The notes beneath the pieces are model-generated. The model was not told the origin of the DNA. It did not search any database and saw only the letters and a program-made list of their open reading frames with translations. A stretch of 64,000 nt of DNA from Streptomyces cirratus (lineage in GTDB: Bacteria > Actinomycetota > Actinomycetes > Streptomycetales > Streptomycetaceae): contig NZ_BMVP01000003.1 of the NCBI RefSeq assembly GCF_014650775.1, positions 248,001 to 312,000 on the forward strand. Direction: 5' to 3'. Position numbers and translations under genes: made by a program. This document shows, piece after piece, positions 45,158-53,904 of the stretch (positions within the stretch are counted from its first letter, which is position 1; each line of letters starts with the position of its first letter).

Positions 45158-46467
45158 GCCGTCTCTTCTGGGACGTGGCGGTGCTCCGCGAGGAGGTGCG
45201 CGACCTCGCGCGCTCCTACCGGCTGCCCGCGGACGTACGCGGCCGGCTCGTGCTGTCGGTGACGGACCTGGCCTCCCCGGAGTTCGAGGCCGGGCACCCC
45301 GTCAGACTGACCAGCGTGTTCGACGGTACGCGCGGCGTACCCCAGCTGAACCTCACCCTGACGGCCCCGCGCGCGGCCCGCCCGCCGCGGAGCGCCGGCC
45401 TGCCGCTGACCGCGCCCGAGACGTCGGCGAACTCGGTCACCTGGCACATCCCGCTGCCCGACCGGAACGCCGGACCGTTCGAGGAGGCGCCGGCGCGGTC
45501 GCCGGCGTCCCTGCCGGCGCAGGTGAGTGCGGCCGACGAGGAGCTGCGCGCCGCCCTCGCCCTGGCGGACCGCCTCAGCGCCCAACACCGGCTGCTCAAG
45601 CACGAGCTGGCGGAGACCAACGCCGGCGTCCTCGCCCTCTACGTGCAACTCGACGAGCGCGACGAGCAGGTGCGGAAGGCGCACGGCCAGGTCCTGCGGG
45701 AGCTGGAGGACGCACTGCGGCCCCTTCCGCCGGAGATCGACGGCTTGGAACTGGCCGTGCACTACGCGCCCGCGGACCCGGCCGCGCCGACCGGCGGCGA
45801 CCTCTACGACTGGTTCGCGCTGCCCGACGGGACGGTGCACGTCACCGTGGTCGACGCGCTGGGCCACGGCGTACGCAGCACCCGCGGCGCCGTCACCGTC
45901 ACCCACGCGGTGCGCACCCTGGCCCTGGAGGGGCACCCGCTGCACTCCATCCTCGCCCGCACCCACCACCTCCTCATGCCCTTCAACGCGGACCTGATGG
46001 CGACGGTGCTCCTGGTCCGGCTCGACCCCGCCACAGGGGAACTCCAGGTGGCCAGCGGCAGCCACCCGCCGCCGCTGCTCGCACGGGACGGCAGTGCACC
46101 GAGGTTCCTCGAAGCGACCGGCCGGGGCATCGGGTTCCCCTCCCCCGGCAGCGACACGGTGCTGCGGGAGCGCATGGAGCCGGGCGACCTGCTCCTGCTG
46201 TACACCGACGGTCTCACCGAGAGCCGCAGGGACCTGATCGAGGGCGAGTCGCGGCTCGTGAAGGCCGTCGAGCAGCACGCCCACCGCGCGATAGCGGAGA
46301 TCCCCGATGCCGTGGCCGCCGAGATGCACACCGTCGTCCTCCACGCCGACGACACCCTCGCCCTCGCCATGCGGATGACCGCGAAGGCCCCGGCGGCGAC
46401 CGGGACGAGGGCTGTTCACCGCCTGCCCGCGCAGGGCGGGCGGGCTGACAAACGGTCTATCGGATGA
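45154..46467 (+). CDS. RsbU-type PP2C phosphatase (SpoIIE)
   Basis: 437 residues. N-terminal alpha/beta region (about 1-110), then a helix predicted to be a coiled coil (about 130-195, LADRLSAQHRLLKHELAETN), then the SpoIIE/PP2C catalytic domain: PTGGDLYDWFALPDGT, VTVVDALGHGVRS, LLLYTDGLTES, with metal-binding Asp residues. It would dephosphorylate an anti-anti-sigma factor. There is no sigma factor or anti-sigma gene next to it, so its target is elsewhere. Confidence 0.86.
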   Translation: MSRLFWDVAVLREEVRDLARSYRLPADVRGRLVLSVTDLASPEFEAGHPVRLTSVFDGTRGVPQLNLTLTAPRAARPPRSAGLPLTAPETSANSVTWHIPLPDRNAGPFEEAPARSPASLPAQVSAADEELRAALALADRLSAQHRLLKHELAETNAGVLALYVQLDERDEQVRKAHGQVLRELEDALRPLPPEIDGLELAVHYAPADPAAPTGGDLYDWFALPDGTVHVTVVDALGHGVRSTRGAVTVTHAVRTLALEGHPLHSILARTHHLLMPFNADLMATVLLVRLDPATGELQVASGSHPPPLLARDGSAPRFLEATGRGIGFPSPGSDTVLRERMEPGDLLLLYTDGLTESRRDLIEGESRLVKAVEQHAHRAIAEIPDAVAAEMHTVVLHADDTLALAMRMTAKAPAATGTRAVHRLPAQGGRADKRSIG

Positions 46468-46479
46468 GAGAGTAGTGCG

Positions 46480-46992
46480 ATGCCGCACAGCTTCCCCTTG
46501 CCACCCCTGCACCCCGGGCAAGTGGCTGCCGAAGCATCCGCTCTCCTGGAGATGCTGGACGTCCTGTGGGGCCGCGGCCAGGAAGCCGTACCCTCCCCCG
46601 TGCCCCCCTCGCAGCTGCGTGCCCTGACCGTGATCGACGAGCGGGAGGCCGTCAACCTCCGGGACCTCGGCGAAGCGCTCGGCTCGACACCGCCCTCGGT
46701 GAGCCGGCTCTGCGACCGGCTCGAAGCGGCCGGGCTCGTCCAGCGTTCCAGGGCGACGGCGAACCGCCGCGAGGTGGAAGTGCGGCTGAGCCGCACCGGC
46801 CGGGGCGTCCTGGCTTCGGTACGCACCGCCCGGGCGACGGAGCTGGAAACGGTGCTGACGCGCCTGACCCTCGAGCAGCGGAGTGCGCTGTTCGAGGGCC
46901 TGGCCGCCTTCCGGGACGCCGTGGCCGCCGATACGGGCGTGCAGCGCCTGGGCCGGGGGCGCGGCGGGGCCGACGTCAGCGACATCGCCTGA
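46480..46992 (+). CDS. MarR-family regulator
   Basis: 170 residues. Winged HTH: LRDLGEALGSTPPSVSRLCDRLEAAGLVQRSR and NRREVEVRLSRTGRGVL, bracketed by dimer helices. It starts 12 bp after the phosphatase stop, so it may be transcribed with the rsb operon, and its stop is followed by a hairpin. The ligand is unknown. It may control the operon or a stress gene. Confidence 0.85.
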   Translation: MPHSFPLPPLHPGQVAAEASALLEMLDVLWGRGQEAVPSPVPPSQLRALTVIDEREAVNLRDLGEALGSTPPSVSRLCDRLEAAGLVQRSRATANRREVEVRLSRTGRGVLASVRTARATELETVLTRLTLEQRSALFEGLAAFRDAVAADTGVQRLGRGRGGADVSDIA

Positions 46993-47012
46993 ACGCGTTT
47001 CGGGACGACGGG

Positions 47013-47050
47013 ACCCGCCCGCGGACCGGCTGTGGGTCCTGCGGGCGGGT
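47013..47050. terminator. Long hairpin terminator
   Basis: ACCCGCCCGC (47013-47022) pairs with GCGGGCGGGT (47041-47050), and GGACC with GGTCC extends the stem with one bulged T. It lies between the MarR stop and the convergent PRC-barrel stop and can serve both. Confidence 0.65.
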
Positions 47051-47106
47051 ACGGGAGTGCCGGGCCTCGCGGCGCCCCGGGGCCGGCCGGTCCCGGCGAC
47101 GCGTCG

Positions 47107-47463
47107 TCAGGCCGGCCGGCCGCCGAAGGGGGCGCCGGTGCCGTAGTACGTGCCGAGCTGCGCGTGGTACCCGGCGTCGTCGAGGTGCTTGTCCCGCTGG
47201 AACTCCGGCGCGTTCTTGATCTGCTCCTTGGTGAGGTCGACCAGGACGCGCTTGTCGTCCGGGTCGATGCGCGTGACGGCGCCCGCCGGGATCAGCACCT
47301 CCTTGCCGAAGATCCACACGCCGGTGTCCACGACCAGGTAGGCGGAGCCCGCCTCCTGCGAATGCTTGTCGACCTTGCCGATGACGCCTTCGGTCGCCTC
47401 GACCTTGTATCCCGTCAGGTCGGTGCCCGCCAGGTGACCGGCCGTCTCACGGAAAGCCCACAT
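47107..47463 (-). CDS. PRC-barrel domain protein
   Basis: 118 residues. One PRC-barrel (about 15-75, GYKVEATEGVIGKVDKHS, YLVVDTGVWIFGKEVLIPAGAV) and a helical tail ending AGYHAQLGTYYGTGAPFGG. These proteins can bind RNA or the electron-transfer apparatus; Streptomyces carry many of unknown role. AAGGAG precedes ATG 47463. A MerR gene lies about 100 bp upstream on the same strand. Confidence 0.82.
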   Translation of the reverse strand: MWAFRETAGHLAGTDLTGYKVEATEGVIGKVDKHSQEAGSAYLVVDTGVWIFGKEVLIPAGAVTRIDPDDKRVLVDLTKEQIKNAPEFQRDKHLDDAGYHAQLGTYYGTGAPFGGRPA

Positions 47464-47561
47464 GTGACCACTACTCCTTGCTCGTCGAACGGTCCGTCGG
47501 CTGCTCGCCTGCCCCGGCCGCCGCGCCGCATGCGGTGGCGGGCGAAAGCCCCCGGACGGCG

Positions 47562-47930
47562 TTACACCGGCCGGCCGGTCGGCGTGTCCCGTTCGACGTC
47601 CTCGCCGCGTCCGCCTTCCTCGCGACGGAATTCGGCGTTGATGCGCTGGGCTTCGGCGAGCTGGTCCTCGAGGATCACGATCCGGCACGCGGCCTCGATC
47701 GGAGTCCCGGCGTCCACGAGTTCACGGGCGCGGGCGGCGATCCGCAGCTGGTAACGCGAGTAGCGGCGGTGTCCGCCCTGCGAGCGCAGGGGGGTGATCA
47801 GCCGGGCTTCGCCGATCGCCCGCAGGAAGCCGGGGGTGGTACCGAGCATCTCGGCGGCCCTGCCCATGGTGAAGGCGGGGTAGTCGTCGTCGTCGAGACG
47901 CCCGAGTGAGTTCTCTGCTGTCACTTTCAC
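47562..47930 (-). CDS. MerR-family regulator
   Basis: 122 residues, a MerR HTH (AFTMGRAAEMLGTTPGFLRAIGEARLITPLRSQGGHRRYSRYQL) and a dimer helix (CRIVILEDQLAEAQRINAEF), without a long sensor domain. It is likely a small-effector or stress regulator. GTG 47930 is listed, but GTG 47924 has a better spaced AGAGGTG site. A perfect 15-bp hairpin stands 24 bp upstream. Confidence 0.83.
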   Translation of the reverse strand: MKVTAENSLGRLDDDDYPAFTMGRAAEMLGTTPGFLRAIGEARLITPLRSQGGHRRYSRYQLRIAARARELVDAGTPIEAACRIVILEDQLAEAQRINAEFRREEGGRGEDVERDTPTGRPV

Positions 47931-48383
47931 CTCTGTATACGGAAATGCGTCGAGGGGCCCTGGTGCCGTACGGCACCAGGGCCCCGAAGGAAATTCAACA
48001 CCATCTGCCGGGCTCTAATGCAGCCGGCTCTTCGTGTCCGCAGGACTCCCGGGACGACCGGGCTGCGGGGATCGCGGATGCGTGACCGGGGACCACCTTC
48101 CCATCGGGGGCCTTGCGGTACCCGGGCGGCTGATGACCCACCCGGGCGATCCTGATGGCGCGTGACTCCTTTTCCTACTTCGCTTCCTGCCAGTTCGGTA
48201 CTGCTCGTCCACTCGTATCTCTCGACCTTTTCTACACGAGAAACGCTACCCGGCCCGGATCCCGATGTCTACTCCAGGCAGCACAGATTTTGACGTTCAC
48301 CTGAATGAGTTAATCGCTCGCCCTCCGGCGTTGCCAGGTGTGGTGGGCGGACGCGGCGGCGCCCGCGGGCGAAGATGGGCCGC
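47931..48383. other. Gene-free 453 bp with a perfect hairpin next to MerR
   Basis: At 47954-47985 GGGGCCCTGGTGCCG pairs perfectly with CGGCACCAGGGCCCC around a 2-nt loop (15-bp stem); on the minus strand it is 24 bp before the MerR start. The rest contains no convincing gene. A 65-codon frame at 48015-48212 (minus) is only Arg/Pro/Ser-rich and lacks a good ribosome site. The right part is the promoter region of the yjbQ-like gene. Confidence 0.55.
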
Positions 48384-48806
48384 ATGGCAGACACCTTCAC
48401 CACGCGCACCCTGGAACTCACGACGGGTTCCACCGAGACGGTCCACGACCTGACCGACGCCTGCGCCCGGTTCCTGCGGGAGGCCGCACGGGGACGCGAC
48501 GGGCTGCTCAACGTGTTCACCCCGCACGCGACGGCCGGTCTGGCCGTGATCGAGACGGGCGCCGGCAGCGACGACGACCTCCTGGAGACACTGCGCACGC
48601 TGTTGCCCGCCGACGACCGCTGGCGGCACCGGCACGGCTCGCCCGGACACGGCCGCGATCACGTGCTGCCCGCGTTCGTGCCCCCGCACGCCACGCTGCC
48701 GGTGGTCGGCGGCGAGCTGGCACTGGGCACCTGGCAGTCGGTGGTCCTGGTGGACACCAACCGCGACAACCCGCACCGGACCGTGCGGCTCTCATTCCTG
48801 GGCTGA
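48384..48806 (+). CDS. YjbQ family protein
   Basis: 140 residues. The family core is visible: LLNVFTPHATAGLAVIETG (about 41-59), GSPGHGRDHVLPAFVPPHATLPVVGGELALGTWQSVVLVDTNRD. The His residues are arranged as in YjbQ structures, where they may bind metal or phosphate. A thiamine-phosphate synthase-like activity was reported for E. coli YjbQ, but the true role is unsettled. ATG 48384 is chosen over ATG 48375. Confidence 0.85.
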   Translation: MADTFTTRTLELTTGSTETVHDLTDACARFLREAARGRDGLLNVFTPHATAGLAVIETGAGSDDDLLETLRTLLPADDRWRHRHGSPGHGRDHVLPAFVPPHATLPVVGGELALGTWQSVVLVDTNRDNPHRTVRLSFLG

Positions 48807-48839
48807 CGCGGTGTCCCCGGGGCGAGGGGCGCGGCCGGG

Positions 48840-49688
48840 TCAGTCGTGCAGGCGGGCGGTGCCGAGCCGGCCGACCATGGCGGGGTCGCGGTGGTCGAAG
48901 AAGAGCGAGCGCCCGGTGTCCATGGCTGCGATGCGGGCCATCTCCCCCTCCGTGAGCGCGAAGTCGAACACGTCGAGGTTCTCGGCCATCCGGTCGGCGC
49001 GGACGGACTTCGGGATCACGACGACCTCCCGCTGGATGAGCCAGCGGAGCACGACCTGCGGCACGGACTTGCCGTGTTCCCTGGCGATGTCAGTGAGGAC
49101 GGGGTGGGTGAAGAGGTCGTTGCGGCCCTCGGCGAACGGACCCCACGACTCGATCTGCACCCCCCGCTCGCGCATGAGCTCCTGTTCGGCCGTGCGCTGG
49201 AAGAAGGGGTGGGTCTCCACCTGGTTCACCGCGGGGGTGACCTCGTTGTGGTCGATGAGGTCGACGAGCCGGTCGGGGTAGAAGTTGGAGACCCCGATCG
49301 CCTTCACCCGGCCCTCTCGGTAGAGCTTCTGCATGGCGCGCCAGGAGCCGTAGACGTCACCGAAGGGCTGGTGGATCAGGTACAGGTCGAGGTGGTCGAG
49401 ACCGAGCTTGCGCAGCGAGGTGTCGAACGCGCGGCGGGCGTTGTCCTCGCCGGCGTCCTGGATCCAGAGCTTGGTCGTGACGAACAGCTCCTCGCGCGGG
49501 ATGCCGCTGTTCCTGATCGCCCGGCCGACGGCCTCCTCGTTCTGGTAGGCGGCCGCCGTGTCGAGCAGCCGGTATCCGGCGGCGAGCGCCTCGGTGACGG
49601 CCTGCTCGGTCTGCTCCGGCGGGATCTGGTACACGCCGAAGCCGAGGATCGGCATCGCGACGCCGTTGTTCAGGGTGACGGTCTGCAT
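48840..49688 (-). CDS. Aldo/keto reductase (AKR5-like)
   Basis: 282 residues, TIM-barrel NADPH reductase with the catalytic tetrad Asp-43, Tyr-48, Lys-73, His-106 ([22 protein letters not shown]). The later [21 protein letters not shown] is the NADPH-binding segment. It resembles 2,5-diketogluconate reductase-like enzymes of broad aldehyde range. ATG 49688 follows the GGAAGG site. It converges with the YjbQ gene. Confidence 0.9.
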   Translation of the reverse strand: MQTVTLNNGVAMPILGFGVYQIPPEQTEQAVTEALAAGYRLLDTAAAYQNEEAVGRAIRNSGIPREELFVTTKLWIQDAGEDNARRAFDTSLRKLGLDHLDLYLIHQPFGDVYGSWRAMQKLYREGRVKAIGVSNFYPDRLVDLIDHNEVTPAVNQVETHPFFQRTAEQELMRERGVQIESWGPFAEGRNDLFTHPVLTDIAREHGKSVPQVVLRWLIQREVVVIPKSVRADRMAENLDVFDFALTEGEMARIAAMDTGRSLFFDHRDPAMVGRLGTARLHD

Positions 49689-49840
49689 GGGACTTCCTTC
49701 CTGCGGGGACCCGGGCCGGTCGAACGCCCTCATGGCACAGTGGGCGCCATCCGGCGCCCACTGTGCCACCGGGTCCCGGCCGCCGCCGTTCACGGCGCGA
49801 CCGGGCGCGGCGGAGGGTGACCGGTGCGGGTCGCGCGGGG

Positions 49841-51700
49841 TCAGCCCTCGATGCGGTGCTGGGTCCAGAAGGAGGTCAGGTCCGTGGTCGTGGCTGCCTG
49901 GGCGGCCGCCTTGAACTCGGCGGTGGTCGAGACCCCGTACCAGTGCGAGGTGGCGTAGTCCTTGAGCAGCTTGGCCATGACGCTGTCACCGAGGACGCGC
50001 CGCAGGTCGTGCAGTGCGCACTTGCCGTAGCCGTAGACGACGGTGGAGTAGCGGGACGAGTGGGTGTCCCAGTAGGCCATCGGGTTGGTGATCTTCTCCG
50101 CGGCCGACGCCCACGAGACGCTGCTCCAGCAGTTGGTGCCCGTCTTGTTCAGCGCCAGGTCGGTGGCGTAGTCGGTGAACGCCTCGTCGAGCCACGGGCT
50201 GTTGTACTCGTCGTCGCCGACGATGCCGTACCACCACTGGTGGCCGATCTCGTGGGTGAGCGCCGTGGTGCTGACCAGGTCGAGGACGAATCCGGGGTAT
50301 TCCATGCCGCCGAACCAGTAGTTGTTGTCGATCACCGCGTCCAGCTCGCCGTACGGGTAGGCGCCGAACCTCGCGGCATGGGCGTCCACGGCGGACTTGG
50401 CGGTGGTGAGCATCGACTGCGAGTCGGCGGAGCTGATGCCGGAGACGGAGTAGACGTTGACCGGGGTGCCGCCGGGTGAGGTGCCCGAGATCTTGGTGAA
50501 CGGACCGGCCGCCCAGGCGAAGTCACGGACCTTCGAGGCGGTGGCGGTGGTGACCGTACGGCCGCTGGACCCGGGGGCGTCCACCGAGGCGCCGGTGGCG
50601 GGCACCAGGAGGGTGTCCGGGTGGTCGAGGGTCACGCGGAAGTCGGAGGCGAGGGAGTAGAACGACTCGCCGTTGTTGGTGTACGGGTCCAGGTGCCAGC
50701 CGGCCGCGTCCTTGACCGCGAGCACGGGGAGGGCGTTGCCGATGAAGTTGAACGCGCCGTCGTGGCCGAAGCGGTCGGTGCCGCTGGGGACGGTGATGCC
50801 CAGGTCGAAGCCGATCGTGGCGCTCTGACCCTGGGCCAGCGGTGTGGGGAGGGTGATCTGGAGGGCCGTGCAGCCGACCGAGAGCGCGCCCGCGGTGCCA
50901 CCGGTGACGTTGGTGACGGCGATGGGCATGGCGGAGCAGGTGCCGTGGTAGTTGTCCCAGAGCCTCAGGTACACCTCGTTCAGGGCGGTGGCCGAGGCGT
51001 TGGTGAAGGTCGCGCTCTGGTGGCCGGTCCAGACGGTGCCGCTCGTGTTGCTGCTGAGGCTGACGGTGTACGAGGGCGCGGCCGGTGTACGGGTGGGGTC
51101 GCCGGGCGGGGTGGTTCCGCCGGAGGTGTCGAGGGCGACGTCGTCGATGACGAAGCTTGTCTGGAGGCTGGAGTCCTCGGTGCCGGTGAAGGCGACGGTC
51201 ACGCTCTGCCCGGCGAACGTCGACACGTCGAACGACTTCTGGACGTACCCGATGTTCTTGTCGAGGTTCGAGTAGGTCGCGAGCGTCGTGCTGCCGATCT
51301 TCGCCGTCAGCTTGTCGTACTTCGTGGACGTGGTCGTCTCGGCGGTGTCGATGTGGAGCCAGAAGGTGAGACTGGCCGTGCTGCATCCGGCGGGGATGGT
51401 GATGCTCTGGGAGAGCGTGTCGGTGTGCGTGGAGCCGACGCCGTTCAGCCAGGCGAAGGCCGTGCCCGTGTGGGCGCTCTGGCCGGCTCGGCTGGTGATC
51501 ACGCTGGTGGACGACTGGCTCCAGGGCGAACTGCCGCTTTCGAAGCCGCCGTTGGCGACGACCTGGGCCGGGGTACAGGCGGCGGCGCGGGGAGCAGCGG
51601 ACGGCGTCGCCGCTGCCGGGGTGGTGCCGAGCGAGGCGGCGGCCAGCGCGGCGACCGCGAGCACGGTCGTGGCGAAGGCCTTGTGGGGGGTCGATCTCAC
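49841..51700 (-). CDS. Secreted M1-family metallopeptidase with N-terminal module
   Basis: 619 residues. Signal peptide (to about residue 32), then a beta-sandwich module (about 45-185, [19 protein letters not shown]) of the carbohydrate-binding or P-domain-like type, a Pro/Thr linker, and an M1 peptidase: [10 protein letters not shown] with the second glutamate in [16 protein letters not shown]. It cleaves N-terminal residues of peptides outside the cell. The N-terminal module and the lack of the large helical M1 C-terminal domain make it a short M1 enzyme. AAAGGAG precedes GTG 51700. Confidence 0.87.
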   Translation of the reverse strand: MRSTPHKAFATTVLAVAALAAASLGTTPAAATPSAAPRAAACTPAQVVANGGFESGSSPWSQSSTSVITSRAGQSAHTGTAFAWLNGVGSTHTDTLSQSITIPAGCSTASLTFWLHIDTAETTTSTKYDKLTAKIGSTTLATYSNLDKNIGYVQKSFDVSTFAGQSVTVAFTGTEDSSLQTSFVIDDVALDTSGGTTPPGDPTRTPAAPSYTVSLSSNTSGTVWTGHQSATFTNASATALNEVYLRLWDNYHGTCSAMPIAVTNVTGGTAGALSVGCTALQITLPTPLAQGQSATIGFDLGITVPSGTDRFGHDGAFNFIGNALPVLAVKDAAGWHLDPYTNNGESFYSLASDFRVTLDHPDTLLVPATGASVDAPGSSGRTVTTATASKVRDFAWAAGPFTKISGTSPGGTPVNVYSVSGISSADSQSMLTTAKSAVDAHAARFGAYPYGELDAVIDNNYWFGGMEYPGFVLDLVSTTALTHEIGHQWWYGIVGDDEYNSPWLDEAFTDYATDLALNKTGTNCWSSVSWASAAEKITNPMAYWDTHSSRYSTVVYGYGKCALHDLRRVLGDSVMAKLLKDYATSHWYGVSTTAEFKAAAQAATTTDLTSFWTQHRIEG

Positions 51701-52082
51701 GCGGAACTCCTTTGGGCGGCCGGGATCCCGGCCTGCTCGGTGACCGCTCGACCGGCTGGGTGTGGCCGGAGAGCAGCCGCGGACTGCGCGCATCGCTTGC
51801 GCGATCGCTGGGGTGAGATGCCGTGCCGCGTCGCCCCCGGGGGTCAGGGCGACGACTGGCGGAAGCCTGGCAGATTTGTCCGGAGCATGCCATCAGGCGC
51901 GAGTAAAAGTGTCCCCTCCTTCAACCCCGCGCCCGGCCCTCGTCCCTCCCCCGCACGCCCCGCCGATGCCGTCTGGCGGATCCGCGCCGGTGTCGGGCAC
52001 CATCTCACCTTGCCGCTCGCGCCGTAGCACCACCTGCAACGTCAACTCACCGTGAAACGCCAGCCGCAGGAGGCACACGCCG
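51701..52082. other. 382-bp divergent promoter region
   Basis: The gap separates the leftward secreted M1 peptidase from the rightward secreted M15-like protein. I see no gene, hairpin or clear operator; each flank has its ribosome site (AAAGGAG and CAGGAGG). The only open frames have no supporting site. Confidence 0.5.
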
Positions 52083-52592
52083 ATGAAGCTCCGCCCGATC
52101 CTGACCGCCCTCACCCTTGCCGTCGCGACCGTGGCCGCCCCCGGAATCGGGGTGCTGACCGGGGCCACCGAGGCCTACGCGGCCACCAAGATCAGCCACG
52201 CCACGGCCACCTCGATGTTCCGCAGCTCGGGGATCACCTGGTCCTCTTCGGGTGGCTGCTCGGACCGCAACAACCCCACCTGCACATCGTTCGAGCAGCT
52301 CAATCTCTCCAGCGCCCAGGGCGCCCAGACCCTCAAGAGCGCCAGCGGCTGTGCGCTCAACATCACCGGCGGCACCGAGACCGGACACGCCGCCGGGACG
52401 TACTCGCACTGGAACGGCTACAAGCTCGACTTCGGCAAGTCCACGTGTCTGACCGGCTACGTCAAGAACACGTTCACCTACATCGGCGTACGCGGCGACG
52501 GAGCGCTCCAGTGGAAGTCCGGCTCCGGGAACGTCTACGCCGACGAGGGCAGCCACTGGGACGTCACCTACTACAACTGCGGCGGCTGCTGA
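52083..52592 (+). CDS. Secreted M15-like (DD-peptidase fold) protein
   Basis: 169 residues with a signal peptide to about residue 36 (EAYAATK). The mature part carries SHWNGYKLDF, where H-x2-G-x3-D matches the zinc motif of M15/hedgehog-type DD-peptidases, and a later EGSHWDVTYY offers the third His. Several Cys (CSDRNNPTC, CALN, CLTG, CGGC) suggest disulfides. This is my reading of the motif; the overall match is weak and the activity is unproven. CAGGAGG precedes the ATG. Confidence 0.65.
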   Translation: MKLRPILTALTLAVATVAAPGIGVLTGATEAYAATKISHATATSMFRSSGITWSSSGGCSDRNNPTCTSFEQLNLSSAQGAQTLKSASGCALNITGGTETGHAAGTYSHWNGYKLDFGKSTCLTGYVKNTFTYIGVRGDGALQWKSGSGNVYADEGSHWDVTYYNCGGC

Positions 52593-52617
52593 CCCGCACC
52601 CGGGCGTGACACGACGA

Positions 52618-52648
52618 GTCCCCGGGAGCGGCTCACGCTCCCGGGGAC
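52618..52648. terminator. Hairpin between convergent genes
   Basis: A perfect 12- to 13-bp stem (GTCCCCGGGAGC with its complement) and short loop lies 26 bp after the M15-like gene and 20 bp beyond the convergent small gene. Confidence 0.7.
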
Positions 52649-52667
52649 CTCGGTCCGCAGCGGCGGT

Positions 52668-52829
52668 TCAGTCCTCGCCGAGGACGATGTGGTCCTCCGT
52701 GGTGCCCTGTTCCCGGATCGGCTCGGAACTCCCCCTGACGCTCTCCGCCGCCTGACGGCGGGGTCTCGCGCGCTCCTCGGGCTGATCGGCCGCCCGGGTG
52801 GAGTCGTTCGGGATCGTGTTGCGCACCAT
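52668..52829 (-). CDS. Small charged protein, unknown function
   Basis: 53 residues, very charged (ERARPRRQAAESVRG) with a final EDHIVLGED. A good AAAGGGAGC site lies before ATG 52829, which is why I keep it despite its size. No fold is recognisable; small proteins of this look are common in Streptomyces. Confidence 0.55.
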   Translation of the reverse strand: MVRNTIPNDSTRAADQPEERARPRRQAAESVRGSSEPIREQGTTEDHIVLGED

Positions 52830-53004
52830 GTTCAGCTCCCTTTCGTCTGGCCGTGGCGGGCGACGACGTGCCCCACCGGACCCTCCCCGCGTCTCGAACG
52901 TGGCGTCCGCTGCGCGCTGCACCAGCACGCACCCCACACTGTGACGTCCCCGGAGCCCGTGCGCCCCCGCTGCGCGCCGATCGGGTGAAGAGCGCAGGCG
53001 GCAC

Positions 53005-53715
53005 CTAAGCCGTGGCGGCGCAGTCGGGGTGACCCCAGCTCGAACCGTGCTTGGCGATCTTGTCGCCGGCCGCATAGGCGGTCCCACAGGGACAGGTGCC
53101 CTTGAACTTCGCCTTGATGGTCCGGGCGCCGCCGCCCGGGGACCCCGCGCCGGACGCGCGCTCCGCGGCGGCGGCCGGCTTGCGGCGTGCGGGGGACGTA
53201 CGGGCCGGGGACGTACGGGCAGGCGCCGGCACCGGGATGGCGTGGTCGCCCAGCGCGGTCCCGGCGGGCTGCTGGGTGGTGGCGGCATCACTGGCGGCCT
53301 GGTCGGCGATCGCGTTCAGGTGGTCGCCGTCCACCCGGTGGGCGGGGACGTAGCGGAACTCGACGTCGCGCCCGGCGAGCAGCGCGTCGATGCGTTCGAC
53401 GAGTTCCCGGTTGGCGACCGGCTTCCCGGCAGCGGTCTTCCAGCCGTTGCGCTTCCACCCGGGCAGCCACTGCGTCACCGCCTTCATCGCGTACTGGGAG
53501 TCCATCCGGACTTCGACCGCCGTCCCCGGCGCGACGGCCTCCAGCAACTGCGCCAGCGCGGTGAGCTCACCCACGTTGTTCGTGGCCCGGCCCAGCGCGC
53601 CGGCTTCCCAGCGCTCGGGGCGGCCGTGCGCGTCCCCGATGACCCAGGCCCATCCGGCAGGTCCGGGATTCCCCTTCGCCGCCCCGTCGCAGGCGGCAAT
53701 GATGCGTTCAGACAT
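53005..53715 (-). CDS. RNase HI with C-terminal Cys-rich tail
   Basis: 236 residues. The N-terminal RNase HI domain (1-142) has Asp-10 (ACDGAAKGN), Glu-50 (NNVGELTAL), Asp-72 (RMDSQYA) and Asp-138 (NAIADQAA). An Ala/Pro/Ser/Arg linker follows, then a C-terminal Cys/His element (about 206-236: CPCGTAYAAGDKIAKHG, HPDC) that looks like a small zinc ribbon. The enzyme removes RNA from RNA-DNA hybrids; the tail may bind nucleic acid. Confidence 0.88.
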   Translation of the reverse strand: MSERIIAACDGAAKGNPGPAGWAWVIGDAHGRPERWEAGALGRATNNVGELTALAQLLEAVAPGTAVEVRMDSQYAMKAVTQWLPGWKRNGWKTAAGKPVANRELVERIDALLAGRDVEFRYVPAHRVDGDHLNAIADQAASDAATTQQPAGTALGDHAIPVPAPARTSPARTSPARRKPAAAAERASGAGSPGGGARTIKAKFKGTCPCGTAYAAGDKIAKHGSSWGHPDCAATA

Positions 53716-53904
53716 CCCCCGATCATGCCCCACCGGACTCCTCGCGCCGGACCACTGCGCGGGAGTGCCACCGGCCGCCCGCGCGTGAGACGGGGCACAT
53801 TTTTCCCCCGTTTGGTCCGATAAGGCTCAGCATGGTGCGTGGCCTGCCGCCCCCGTTCCGCGTGGGTGCCGGGCCCTACCGCGACATCCGCCACCAGGAG
53901 TGAC

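Noticed and set aside
42375..46467. A sigma-B operon
   Set aside because: The Rsb proteins are present but no sigma factor, RsbV or RsbW gene is adjacent, so the target sigma factor cannot be named.
48015..48212. 65-codon minus frame in the gap before the YjbQ gene
   Set aside because: Arg/Ser/Pro-rich, no fold and only a poor ribosome site.
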